From NCBI GenBank assembly GCA_041402045.1, contig JAWKSZ010000010.1, positions 86,280 through 150,279 of the forward strand: a stretch of 64,000 bases of DNA. Reading direction: 5' to 3'. Shown here in pieces: positions 7,962 through 17,519 of this stretch. The notes below the pieces were generated by a model that was given only the letters and a program-made list of their open reading frames with translations, had not been told where the DNA came from and did not search any database. The first letter of the stretch is position 1, and every line of letters starts with the position of its first letter. The stretch is from JAGQRJ01 sp041402045. GTDB lineage: Bacteria > Planctomycetota > J058. A program made the translations under genes and the position numbers.

Positions 7962-9286
7962 CGATCCTCGACGGGCTCCCCGACATTCGCCGCTGGCTCG
8001 AGCGCAGCCAGCTCGTGCGCCTCGAGGGCCGCGTGGCCAAGGTCGCGGGGCTGGTGGTCGAGGTCACCGGGCTCCCGGTCCCGGTGGGTACGCTCTGCAA
8101 CGTGCGCTCGGGCGGCAAGAACTACCCCGCCGAGGTGATCGGCTTCAGCGAGGGCCGCGCGCGGCTCATGGCCCTGCACGAGATCGAGGGCCTGGCCCCC
8201 GGCGACCCCGTCGCCCCGCAGTCCGGCGCGGTCACCGCGCCCGTGGGCTACGAGGTCCTGGGCCGCGTGCTCAACGGCTACGGCGAGCCCATGGACGGCA
8301 AGGGCCCGCTGATCCCCAGCGCCCGCGTGCCCGTGCTGCGCGCGCCCCCGACCCCCATGGAGCGCCAGCTGATCCAGCACCCGCTGACCACCGGCGTGCG
8401 GGCCCTGGACGGGCTCACGACCTTCGGCTGCGGGCAGCGCGTGGGGATCTTCGCCGGGAGCGGCGTGGGCAAGTCCATGCTCCTGGGCGAGATCGTGCGC
8501 AACTCCGACGCCGAGGTCGCGGTGATCGGCCTGATCGGCGAGCGCGGGCGCGAGGTGCGCGAGTTCCTCGAGCACACCCTCGGCCCCGAGGGCCTGGCCA
8601 AGTCGGTGATCGTGGCCGCGACCTCGGACACCCCGCCGCTGCAGCGCCTGCGCGGCGCCTACGTCGCCACCGCGATCGCCGAGTGGTATCGCGACCAGGG
8701 CAAGAACGTGCTCCTGGTCATGGACTCGGTGACCCGCTTCGCCTTCGCCGTGCGCGAGATCGGCCTGGCCGCCGGCGAGCCGCCGACGACCCGCGGCTAC
8801 CCGCCCTCGCTCTACACCCAGCTCCCCAAGCTGGTGGAGCGCATGGGCACCGGCGCCCAGGGGAGCATCACCGCGCTGTTGACCGTGCTGGTGGAGGGCG
8901 ACGACCTCCAGGACCCGGTGGCCGACGTGGTGCGCGGCCTGCTCGACGGGCACGTGGTCCTCTCGCGGCGCATGGCCGACCGCGCGCACTACCCGGCGAT
9001 CGACGTGCTCGCGAGCGTGAGCCGCGTGTTCAACCAGGTCACGACCCCCGAGCACCGCGCCGCGGCCCAGCGCTTGCGTGAGCAGCTCTCCGTGTACGAG
9101 ACCTCCCGTGACCTGATCGAGGTCGGCGCTTATCGCGCCGGGACCAACCCGGTCCTCGACCTGGCGATCAAGAACCGCCCCGCCGTGCTGCGCTTCCTCC
9201 AGCAGCAGAGCGGGGAGACCACCCCGCTCGCCCAGAGCATCGACAGCCTGACCGCGCTCGCCGCGGCAGCAGGAGCCCCCGCGTGA
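7958..9286 (+). CDS. fliI: flagellum-specific ATP synthase FliI (type III export ATPase)
   Basis: 442 aa, GTG start. The hexameric ATPase of the flagellar export apparatus, related to the F1 beta subunit. Walker A is GIFAGSGVGKS, followed by IGLIGERGREVREFLE and the Walker B strand NVLLVMDSVTRFA. The family signature GEPPTTRGYPPSLYTQLPK is intact. Length matches the family (~440 aa). GTGA overlap on both sides places it between its regulators FliH and FliJ. Confidence 0.96.
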   Translation: MTILDGLPDIRRWLERSQLVRLEGRVAKVAGLVVEVTGLPVPVGTLCNVRSGGKNYPAEVIGFSEGRARLMALHEIEGLAPGDPVAPQSGAVTAPVGYEVLGRVLNGYGEPMDGKGPLIPSARVPVLRAPPTPMERQLIQHPLTTGVRALDGLTTFGCGQRVGIFAGSGVGKSMLLGEIVRNSDAEVAVIGLIGERGREVREFLEHTLGPEGLAKSVIVAATSDTPPLQRLRGAYVATAIAEWYRDQGKNVLLVMDSVTRFAFAVREIGLAAGEPPTTRGYPPSLYTQLPKLVERMGTGAQGSITALLTVLVEGDDLQDPVADVVRGLLDGHVVLSRRMADRAHYPAIDVLASVSRVFNQVTTPEHRAAAQRLREQLSVYETSRDLIEVGAYRAGTNPVLDLAIKNRPAVLRFLQQQSGETTPLAQSIDSLTALAAAAGAPA

Positions 9287-9735
9287 CCCGCAAGCGATCC
9301 GAGCGCCTCGAGGTCCTGACCCGCCTGCGGGTGAGCGAAGAGGCCGAGCGTCAGAGCCACCTGGTCGCGGTCAAGACCGAGCAGGCGCAGCACGAGGACC
9401 AGCTCCTCGCCGCCCGCGACGCGCTGCGCGCGGCGGAGGACCGTCTGGCCCTGGTCCTGGGCCAGCCCGCCCTGGACCTGCACCGCCTGCAGCGCGCGCG
9501 GGCCGACCTCGAGGCCCTGCACCAGCGCGAGCGCGACCTGCGGCTCAAGCTGCGCGACGTCTCGCGCCGGGTCAGCGTGCGCCAGCGTGAGCTGGAGCAC
9601 GCCCGGGTCGCGCGCCGCGCGGCCGAGGAGCTCTGCGGCCGCGCCAGCAGCGAGGAGCGGATCCTCGAAGGCCGCGGCGAGGCCCGCGCCAGCGACGAGG
9701 CCGCGGTCATGCGCTGGGAAGGCGGTGGCGCATGA
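9283..9735 (+). CDS. fliJ: flagellar export protein FliJ (coiled coil)
   Basis: 150 aa, GTG start. Almost wholly predicted alpha-helical coiled coil (EERLEVLTRLRVSEEAERQ-like heptads; QALDLHRLQRARADLEALH-type segments), with Arg/Glu-rich composition and no membrane segment. FliJ sequences are poorly conserved, so the call rests on length, coiled coil and position directly after fliI. It overlaps the following gene by 4 nt. Confidence 0.75.
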   Translation: MTRKRSERLEVLTRLRVSEEAERQSHLVAVKTEQAQHEDQLLAARDALRAAEDRLALVLGQPALDLHRLQRARADLEALHQRERDLRLKLRDVSRRVSVRQRELEHARVARRAAEELCGRASSEERILEGRGEARASDEAAVMRWEGGGA

Positions 9736-10556
9736 AGAAGCTCCTGGGGCTCGCGCTCCCGCTCCTGGCCTTCGTCGGCGCCAGCGCCGGTACCCTGGCC
9801 GCCACGGGTCGCTTGAACGCCGAGTCGCTCTCTCACGCCCCGCTGATCGGCGGGCTGCTCGGCGGCGGCCACGGCGAGGAGGGTGAACACGGCGCCGAAG
9901 ACGCCCACGGCGAGGCCGCCGGCCACGGTGAGGAGGCCGCTCACGGCGAGTCCAAGGGCCACGGCGACGAGGGCGGCCACGGCGACGAGGGCGCCCACGG
10001 CGACGAGGGCGGCCACGGCGACGAGGGCGGCCACGCCGCCGCGGACGCCGACGGCGAGGCGCTGCGCGCCGCCTTCGAGCTGCCCCAGCCCTTCGAGGCC
10101 GAGGAGCTCGAGCGGCTGAGCCTCGAGCTGGCCCACGCCCGCGACGACTTCCGCCAGAAGTCCCGCGCGATCGAGGCCGAGCGCGCCGCTCTCGCGCGGC
10201 TGGGCGAGGACCTCGAGGCGCAGCGCGCCCAGCTCGAGCGGATCATGAGCGAGCTGGCCGCGGAGCGCTCCGCCCTCGACGCGGAGAAGATCGACCGCGA
10301 GTCGCAGTTCGTGCGCCTCACGACCGACGAGACCGCGGCCCTCGACCCCGTGGCCAAGACCTACGAGTCCATGCAGGCCCAGGCGGCGGCTGAGCGCCTG
10401 GCCGAGCTCGAGGTCGACCAGGCCGCGAAGATCCTCGCGCTCATGAAGTCCCGCAAGGCGGCGAAGGTGCTCGAGGCCTTCCCCGCCACGCGCGCCGCCG
10501 AGCTCTCCCAGCGCCTGGCTGGCCTGCGCCGCGACCAGGAGGAGGAGGCCCAGTGA
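9732..10556 (+). CDS. MotE/MgtE-N-like flagellar protein with His-rich linker
   Basis: 274 aa, ATG at 9732. A hydrophobic N-terminus (LLGLALPLLAFVGASAGTLA) is a membrane anchor or uncleaved signal. Residues ~45-100 are a low-complexity His/Asp/Glu/Gly tract with repeated GHGDEG units. A long coiled coil follows (~110-200). The C-terminal ~60 residues (QAAKILALMKSRKAAKVLEA) match the MgtE-N/MotE helical repeat found in proteins encoded between fliJ and fliL in many bacteria, which chaperone the stator protein MotC or its equivalent. The His-rich linker is unusual for that family and may bind metal (inference). It overlaps fliL by 4 nt. Confidence 0.72.
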   Translation: MKKLLGLALPLLAFVGASAGTLAATGRLNAESLSHAPLIGGLLGGGHGEEGEHGAEDAHGEAAGHGEEAAHGESKGHGDEGGHGDEGAHGDEGGHGDEGGHAAADADGEALRAAFELPQPFEAEELERLSLELAHARDDFRQKSRAIEAERAALARLGEDLEAQRAQLERIMSELAAERSALDAEKIDRESQFVRLTTDETAALDPVAKTYESMQAQAAAERLAELEVDQAAKILALMKSRKAAKVLEAFPATRAAELSQRLAGLRRDQEEEAQ

Positions 10557-11059
10557 GCCAAGCCGTGGAAGACGCCCCCGCCGACGCCGCCGCGACCCAG
10601 GCGGCCGGGAAGGGCAAGCCCCTGATCCTGCTGGCGGTGGCCCTGGCCGCCGGGGTGGGCTTCGCGCTGTTCGCGGTGCCGGCGCCCAAGCAGGAGCCGG
10701 AGAAGCCGGAGCACGAGGCCGCGGTCGAGCACGAGGCCCAGACCGCGCAGCACGACCTCCCCGAGCTGATCGTGAACCTGGCCGACAGCCAGGGCCAGCG
10801 CTACCTCAAGGTGCGGGTCGCGATCGTGATCCGCGGCGCGCACCTGGAGCAGGCAAAGCAGCAGCTCCAGGACGGGCAAGCCGTGCTGCGCGACCTCTTG
10901 ATCCGCCTGCTCTCGAGCAAGCAGATCGAGGACGTGGAGACCGTCGAGGCCAAGGAGTCGATCAAGCTCGAGATCCTGAACCTGATCAACCAGACCCTGT
11001 TCCCTGAGGCCGAGGCCACCGCGGAGCAGCTCTACTTCATGGAGTTCTTGATCCAGTGA
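10553..11059 (+). CDS. fliL: flagellar basal body-associated protein FliL
   Basis: 168 aa, GTG start. FliL is a single-pass inner-membrane protein that rings the stator units and supports torque. The transmembrane helix is about residues 24-42 (LILLAVALAAGVGFALFAV), followed by a charged linker and the periplasmic SPFH-like domain (LIVNLADSQGQRYLKVRVAI; LLIRLLSSKQIEDVETVEAK; LNLINQTLFPEAEATAEQL). Length and motifs fit the family. It overlaps fliM by 4 nt. Confidence 0.92.
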   Translation: MSQAVEDAPADAAATQAAGKGKPLILLAVALAAGVGFALFAVPAPKQEPEKPEHEAAVEHEAQTAQHDLPELIVNLADSQGQRYLKVRVAIVIRGAHLEQAKQQLQDGQAVLRDLLIRLLSSKQIEDVETVEAKESIKLEILNLINQTLFPEAEATAEQLYFMEFLIQ

Positions 11060-12063
11060 GCGACGAAGACGTGGACAAGATCCTCAGCGAGAGCGAGGTC
11101 GGCGCGCTGCTCAAGCTCGTGGGCAGCGAGGACGCCGCCAGCCTGACCCCGGCCGAGCTGGCCGAGCACGCGCAGCCCTACGACTTCCGCCAGAAGAGCC
11201 AGCTCGGCCCCGAGTCCAAGGCCCTGCTGCACGAGGCCCTGACCCGGGCCGCGACGACGATCGGCGCGAGCCTCAGCCGCCAGTTGCGCGAGCCCCTGGT
11301 CGTCGCCGCCGGCCCCTGCGCTCCGGTCAGCGCCGGCGAGTTCCTGGGCGGCAGCGCCGAGGGCCTGGTGTTCGCCCTGGACGTGGGCCCGGGCAACGGG
11401 AAGGCGCTGCTCGCGCTCCCCCGCGGCTTCGCGGCGCGCGCGGTCGACCGCATGCTCGGCGGCACCGGGGACTTGCCCCCGGCGAGCCGGGCTCCGACCC
11501 GCGCCGAGCTGGCCCTCGCGCAGCGCCTGGTGCAGGCCGTGCTCGCCCCGATCCGCGCCGCCCTCGGTGAGTCCGCGGCGCTGACCCTCTCCGCGGCCCA
11601 CTTCGTGAAGAACCCCCAGCTGCCCCCGGTGCTCGACCCCGCGGAGGGCCTCGTGGTCCAGGAGCTGACCGTGGGGGTCGGCGAGGCGCAGCACCCCTTG
11701 CGCTTCGCGCTCACCGCGCGCTCGCTGGGCTCGGGTCGCCTGCCCGGCGTGTCTGGGGCCGAGGAGCCCGCCGCGCGCCCCAGCACCCTGGAGCCCGACA
11801 GCCCCTTCGGCCAGCTCCCGCTCAAGGTCTCCGCGATCCTGGGCGAGTCTCAGATCTCGATCCGCGCGCTGCTCGACCTCGAGGTCGGCGACGTGCTCTG
11901 CCTCGGCACCCAGCTCGACGACTCCCTCGAGGTGCGCGTGTCGGGGGTCCCCAAGTTCCGCGGCAACGCGGGCGTCCACGCCGGTCGCGTGGTCGTGAAG
12001 GTCACCGACTGCGGCGCCGAGCTGGCCGCCGCTGGCGCCGCGCGCTCCGCGGCCTCCCTCTAA
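11056..12063 (+). CDS. fliM: flagellar motor switch protein FliM
   Basis: 335 aa, GTG start. A C-ring component that binds phosphorylated CheY and FliG. It begins with the CheY-binding peptide equivalent (VDKILSESEVGALLKLV, variant of LSQxEIDALL). The FliM-specific YDFRQKSQLGPE is clear. The C-terminal SpoA/FliN-like domain carries LPLKVSAILGESQISIRALL and LEVGDVLCLGTQLDDSLEV. Middle-domain conservation is weaker than in proteobacterial homologues. Confidence 0.92.
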   Translation: MSDEDVDKILSESEVGALLKLVGSEDAASLTPAELAEHAQPYDFRQKSQLGPESKALLHEALTRAATTIGASLSRQLREPLVVAAGPCAPVSAGEFLGGSAEGLVFALDVGPGNGKALLALPRGFAARAVDRMLGGTGDLPPASRAPTRAELALAQRLVQAVLAPIRAALGESAALTLSAAHFVKNPQLPPVLDPAEGLVVQELTVGVGEAQHPLRFALTARSLGSGRLPGVSGAEEPAARPSTLEPDSPFGQLPLKVSAILGESQISIRALLDLEVGDVLCLGTQLDDSLEVRVSGVPKFRGNAGVHAGRVVVKVTDCGAELAAAGAARSAASL

Positions 12064-12089
12064 CCCCTCACCCTCCTCAGGAGCCTCCC

Positions 12090-12443
12090 ATGAACGACCA
12101 CGACGTGAGCGACGTGAGCCTGAAGCACGCCGAGCTCCCCGACCTGACCGCGGACCCCGCCCCCGTCGGCCGGCAACGCAACCTGGACCTGATCCTCGAC
12201 ATTCCGGTCCCCGTGACCGTGGAGCTCGGCCAGGCCAAGCTCAAGGTCGAGGACCTGCTCGGGCTCTACGCCGGCGCCGTGATCCCCCTCGACCGCCGCG
12301 CCGGCGACCCCGTCGACGTGCTGGTCAACGGCAAGCTGATCGCGCGCGGCGAGGTCGTGGTGATCGACGAGACCTTCGGGATCCGGATCAGCTCGATCAC
12401 CGCTCCCGCCCAGCGCATTCGCAGCCTCGAAGACGCCCGCTAG
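12090..12443 (+). CDS. fliN: flagellar motor switch protein FliN
   Basis: 117 aa, ATG at 12090 with a Shine-Dalgarno AGGAG about 8 nt upstream. FliN forms the base of the C ring and is a SpoA-fold protein. It has the diagnostic LDLILDIPVPVTVELGQAKL and LLGLYAGAVIPLDRRAGDPV, ending with VVIDETFGIRIS. It is the last gene of the flagellar run. Its stop codon lies in the left arm of a long hairpin. Confidence 0.95.
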   Translation: MNDHDVSDVSLKHAELPDLTADPAPVGRQRNLDLILDIPVPVTVELGQAKLKVEDLLGLYAGAVIPLDRRAGDPVDVLVNGKLIARGEVVVIDETFGIRISSITAPAQRIRSLEDAR

Positions 12444-12531
12444 CGCGGGTCGGGGGAGCGCGGGGCCACGCACTGCGGCGTCGCCTCCGCTCCTCGTGTT
12501 CCGGCCCCGCGTCCCCCGAACCGCGCTAGCG
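12438..12531 (+). terminator. long imperfect hairpin downstream of fliN
   Basis: Left arm 12438-12467 and right arm 12503-12531 are reverse complements over about 29 bp with one mismatch and one bulge, with a ~35-nt loop. The left arm contains the fliN stop codon. There is no T-run after it, so it is either a Rho-independent-like stop of the flagellar operon or a mobile palindrome that inserted at the stop. Confidence 0.55.
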
Positions 12532-12569
12532 GATAAGGCTCCGCATGCGCGCACCCGCGCCCAGAGCGT

Positions 12570-12906
12570 GGCTCCGCTCGAGCGCAGCCGCCGCAGCGCT
12601 CGCGCCGGTCGACTCGGCGGGCAGAGCGATTCACCGCCGAGGCGCCGAGGACACGCAGAGCCGCGGCAGACACGGCGTGCTGCCGGAACGAAAGAGTTTG
12701 GGGCTCCGCCCGCGCGCAGCCCTACCGGGGTGGGGCAGAGGAGGCTCCGCTCGAGCGCAGCCCCGCCGCAGCGCTCGCGCCGGTCAACTCGACGGGTAGA
12801 GCGGATTCACCGCCGAGGCGCCGAGAGCGCCGAGGACACGCAGAGTCGCGGTAGACACGGCGTGCTGCCGGAACGAAAGAGTTTGGGGCTCCGCCCGCGC
12901 GCAGCC
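12570..12906. repeat. two direct copies of a ~150-165 bp repeat
   Basis: Copy 1 is 12570-12720 and copy 2 is 12743-12906. Both begin GGCTCCGCTCGAGCGCAGCC and end GGCTCCGCCCGCGCGCAGCC. The interior carries the CACCGCCGAGGCGCCGAG/GACACGCAGAG motif, which resembles degenerate CGCAGAG-type intergenic repeats found in many bacterial genomes. There is no credible coding frame: all frames stay open only because stops are rare at this GC. Confidence 0.8.
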
Positions 12907-14346
12907 GTCACGCAAGAGCTCGCCCCTCACGACCGGGCTCGTAGAGCGGGGACGACACCCGGCAGACGTCCTACTGCAGTCAGCCCGGCACTCGGGGACC
13001 CTCGAGGTCGGCGACGCCCAGCTCTCGGTGGACCTGGTGTTCACCGTGACGCCGGCGCGGCCGGCGAGCGGCGAAGCCGCGGCGCAGCTGGCCGCGAAGC
13101 GGCGGCGAGCAAGTGCGAGCGCAGTACGCCGGCGCGGCCGGCGAGCGGCGAAGCCGCGAGCGCGCAGCCGGCCGCGAAGCGGCCGGCGAGCAAGTGCGAG
13201 CGGTACAGCCGGCGCGGCCGGCGAGCGGCGAAGCCGCGAGCGCGCAGCCGGCCGCGAAGCGGCCGGCAAGCAAGAGCGAGCGGTACAGCCGGCGCGGCCG
13301 GCGAGCGGCGAAGCCGCGAGGCGCAGCCGGCCGCGAAGCGGCCGGCAAGCGAGAGCGCGAAGCAGCCGGCGCGGCCGGCGAGCGGCGAAGCCGCGAGGCG
13401 CAGCCGGCCGCGAAACGGCCGGCAAGCGAGAGCGAGCGGAACAGCCGGCGCGGCCGGCGAGCGGCGCGGCCGGCGAGCGGCGAAGCCGCGAGCGCGCAGC
13501 GGCCGCGAAGCGGCCGGCAAGCGAGAGCGAGCGGAACAGCCGGCGCGGCCGGCGAGCGGCGAAGCCGGCGAAGCGCGCAGCCGGCCGCGAAGCGGCCGGC
13601 GAGCCCTTGGGGGTGAGGCCGAGGGGCTTTGCCCCGAGGCCGAGGGGCCTCGGAGAGGCCCCCTGAAACGCTCGTCGAGCGGCGTTCGAGCGGGGCACCC
13701 GAGCGTCGCTGGCTCGAGCTGAGCTCGAGCCAGCGACGCTCGAGGTGCCCCCGCTCGAGATGCGCCCACTCGACCGCCAGAAGGCCCAGGCGATGAGCCC
13801 GACGCCGGCGGCGAGGATCGAGTGGGTCAGGGCGTGGGCCAGCCCGCGCACGGCGCGGCTGCCGAGGAACATCTTCGCGTGCACGTCGGCCAGGTCGAAG
13901 TTCCCGGCGCGCACGGCGAGGACGCTCGCCAGGCCCTTGTAGAGGATCAGGCTCAGGGCGCCGGTGGCCCCGATCAGGTAGAGCCAGAAGAACGCGGTCA
14001 GGACCTTGGCCGAGATCTCCCCGCCCCCGGCGGTGTGGAGCAGGAGCAGGCCGGCTGCCACGCACAGCGGGATCACGCCGCCGATCAATACGAAGTGCCC
14101 GTGGCTGATCCGGAGGTCGAACCCGGACTCCCAGAGGAAGCCCGGCGGGAGCTCGGCCTTGACGCGGCCGCCCTCCTCCCGGGTCAGGGTCCGCGGGGGG
14201 TCGTCGTGGCGCTGGGTGTAGCGCAGCGAGACGTTGAACTCGGTCGACACGATCCCGAGCAGGAGCCCCGCCGACCAGAACACGACCGCGAAACGGATCA
14301 GGCGGCGGATCGAGGCGCGGTAGTGCGCGGGCAGCGGACGGTCCAT
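12784..14346 (-). CDS. small membrane protein whose frame runs on into the repeat array
   Basis: The open frame is 520 aa from ATG at 14346, with AGGGA ahead. Only about the first 195 residues look like a real protein: a multi-pass membrane protein with helices such as RFAVVFWSAGLLLGIVS, GHFVLIGGVIPLCVAAGLLL, FFWLYLIGATGALSLILYKG and SILAAGVGLIAWAFW. After that the translation becomes Ser/Arg/Ala low complexity exactly where the 60-nt palindrome and the 80-bp repeats begin. The natural stop was probably lost to the repeat insertion. The family is not recognised and the function is unknown. Confidence 0.55.
   Translation of the reverse strand: MDRPLPAHYRASIRRLIRFAVVFWSAGLLLGIVSTEFNVSLRYTQRHDDPPRTLTREEGGRVKAELPPGFLWESGFDLRISHGHFVLIGGVIPLCVAAGLLLLHTAGGGEISAKVLTAFFWLYLIGATGALSLILYKGLASVLAVRAGNFDLADVHAKMFLGSRAVRGLAHALTHSILAAGVGLIAWAFWRSSGRISSGGTSSVAGSSSARASDARVPRSNAARRAFQGASPRPLGLGAKPLGLTPKGSPAASRPAARFAGFAARRPRRLFRSLSLAGRFAAAARSRLRRSPAAPLAGRAGCSARSRLPAVSRPAAPRGFAARRPRRLLRALACRPLRGRLRLAASPLAGRAGCTARSCLPAASRPAARSRLRRSPAAPAVPLALARRPLRGRLRARGFAARRPRRRTALALARRRFAASCAAASPLAGRAGVTVNTRSTESWASPTSRVPECRADCSRTSAGCRPRSTSPVVRGELLRDGCARAEPQTLSFRQHAVSTATLRVLGALGASAVNPLYPSS
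13051..13605. repeat. tandem array of seven 77-80 bp GC-rich palindromic units
   Basis: Units start at 13051, 13128, 13208, 13288, 13365, 13444 and 13539, with an extra partial start at 13464. Each unit contains two perfect hairpins with a GAA loop, GCGGC-GAA-GCCGC and GCCGGCCGC-GAA-GCGGCCGGC. The unit length is not a multiple of three, so the long open frames through it are not coding. No spacer-like variable segments exist, so it is not a CRISPR array. Confidence 0.88.
13692..13751. repeat. 60-nt palindrome with near-zero loop
   Basis: Bases 13700-13720 and 13722-13742 are perfect reverse complements around a single central G. The flanks 13692-13699 and 13744-13751 extend the pairing by another 8 bp past one bulged A. 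This is a very strong cruciform or hairpin former. It lies where the genuine part of the neighbouring minus-strand membrane-protein gene ends. Confidence 0.85.
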
Positions 14347-14398
14347 GGGCTCTCCCTGGAGGGGGATCCTACCTGCCGGGGCCGCCGACCGCGGACCG

Positions 14399-16081
<1,683 letters not shown>

Positions 16082-16135
16082 GTTGGCTAGCCTACCAGCC
16101 GGGGGACCGACGGGCCTCGACGTGTCGCGACCGGG

Positions 16136-16816
16136 TCAGAGCCGCTCATAGCGCAGCTTGAACACGTGCTCCTTGAGCAGGTCGCCGTCGCGCGCCACGA
16201 TCACCCGCCCCCCGATCCCGAGGTAGTCCCCTTCCTTCCAGTCCACGACGCAGGCGTTCACCCGCGCCTCGCCGTTGATCCAGGTCCCGTTCTTGGATCC
16301 CGCGCGCTGCCCGCGCTTGCGGGTGCCGAAGTCGCGATACTTGATCCGCCCTTCGGGGTCGAGGAACACCAGCCCGTGGTCCCGGGAGATCTGCCCGCAC
16401 ACGCAGTGGGGGTCCAGGCGGTCGGGGTCGTCGTAGTAGGCGTCGAGGCTCTCGCCCACGAAGGGTCGCAGGAGGTTATGGGGGAAACGCCCGACGCCAA
16501 TGCACATGAGCTGGCCGGCCCCGCTCGCGTCGTAGAGCAGGCCCTCGCAGGCCGCGCCGCGGTCGTCGGTGACCATGCACTCGGCGACGTCGGTCGAGGC
16601 GCCCACCGGCTGCTGCAGCGCCTCGTCGGCGTAGAACTGCAGCCGGGGCTCAAGCCGGGTGAGGTAGACCCGATAGCGCGGGGTGTGGGTGCGCTTGATC
16701 TGTTCGAGCGCGGGGTGGTCGTAGAGGCAGATCTCGGCCGAGGAGGCGAGGTCCTCGTCGTAGACGCGCCCGAGGCTCGAGAGCTCGATGCTGCTGTCCG
16801 AAAACCGACGACTCAC
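16136..16816 (-). CDS. FHA-domain-like protein
   Basis: 226 aa from GTG at 16816, preceded by GGAGGAGG about 12 nt upstream. A TTG start at 16882 would add 22 low-complexity residues. The C-terminal ~100 residues resemble a forkhead-associated fold: ISRDHGLVFLDPEG, then SKNGTWINGEARVNA, and a final strand VFKLRYERL. FHA domains bind phosphothreonine, which fits the neighbouring kinase. The region HPHCVCGQISRDHG-like contains a Cys pair and the N-terminal half is not recognised. It is separated from the kinase gene by 54 bp. Confidence 0.62.
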   Translation of the reverse strand: MSRRFSDSSIELSSLGRVYDEDLASSAEICLYDHPALEQIKRTHTPRYRVYLTRLEPRLQFYADEALQQPVGASTDVAECMVTDDRGAACEGLLYDASGAGQLMCIGVGRFPHNLLRPFVGESLDAYYDDPDRLDPHCVCGQISRDHGLVFLDPEGRIKYRDFGTRKRGQRAGSKNGTWINGEARVNACVVDWKEGDYLGIGGRVIVARDGDLLKEHVFKLRYERL

Positions 16817-16889
16817 GGGCGGGCGGCCACCTCCTCCCCCAACCCGGGTATAGCGGCGGGGGCGGAGGTTGTCGACGCGCAACGGAGGG

Positions 16890-17519
16890 TCAGCCCTCGG
16901 GCGCGGCCTCGCTGAGGTCCAGGGTCAGGCGCACCTCCGGGTCCCGGGCGCCGGGGCCGAGCACCTCCAGCGCGTAGCTCCCGGCGGCGAGCCCGCTGAG
17001 CCGGACCGCGCCCTCCACCGCCGTGCGGCCTTCCCAGGCCGGCTGTCCCACCGGGCCCAGGAGCGCGCGGAACTCGCGCGGGGCGCCGCCCTCCGCCACG
17101 AGCTCGAGGTCCACCCCTGCCGGCGCCGGGAGGTAGCTCAGCTTGAGCGCGCCGTCGCCGAAGGGGATCAGCCGCGCCCCGCCGCGGCCGGCGTCGTCGC
17201 CGCGCAGCGCCGCGAGGGCAGGGGCTGGGGCTGGCAGCAGCCCGCCCGGGTCCAGGGCCTCGACGCGCCGGCGCACCCGGTCGACCCACAGCCGGAGGCG
17301 GACCGCGAGCCCCGCCGTCGCCGGCTGGGGCGCGAGCAGCGCCGCCAGGTCCCGCAGGTCGTCGCGGCACCCGGGGCAGGCCTGCACGTGGCGCCGCAGC
17401 GCCGCCGGCAGGGGCTCCCGCGCCAGCTCCTCCCGCGGCGGACAGAGCGCCCGCTCCAGCGGAGCGAGCGGCGCCAGCGCGCGCTCCCAGGCCGCGGCGT
17501 CGAACTCGGCGTCGCTCAT
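16890..17519 (-). CDS. zinc-finger anti-sigma factor-like protein
   Basis: 209 aa from ATG at 17519, overlapping the sigma-factor stop by 4 nt (ATGA). The N-terminal third carries the ZAS-type motif HVQACPGC (H-x3-C-x2-C), which in this family clamps the cognate ECF sigma. No transmembrane helix is visible, unlike many anti-sigmas. The C-terminal ~80 residues (FRALLGPVGQPAWEGRTAVE to LEVLGPGARDPEVRLTLDL) look like an Ig-like beta sandwich. Function is inferred from the motif and the coupling to the sigma gene. Confidence 0.68.
   Translation of the reverse strand: MSDAEFDAAAWERALAPLAPLERALCPPREELAREPLPAALRRHVQACPGCRDDLRDLAALLAPQPATAGLAVRLRLWVDRVRRRVEALDPGGLLPAPAPALAALRGDDAGRGGARLIPFGDGALKLSYLPAPAGVDLELVAEGGAPREFRALLGPVGQPAWEGRTAVEGAVRLSGLAAGSYALEVLGPGARDPEVRLTLDLSEAAPEG

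Noticed and set aside
13051..13605. CRISPR array
   Set aside because: Units are contiguous without variable spacers, and no cas genes are present.
12496..13722. 408-aa Arg/Ala-rich plus-strand ORF
   Set aside because: Runs through the repeat arrays; the unit length is not divisible by three and all frames are open because of GC content.
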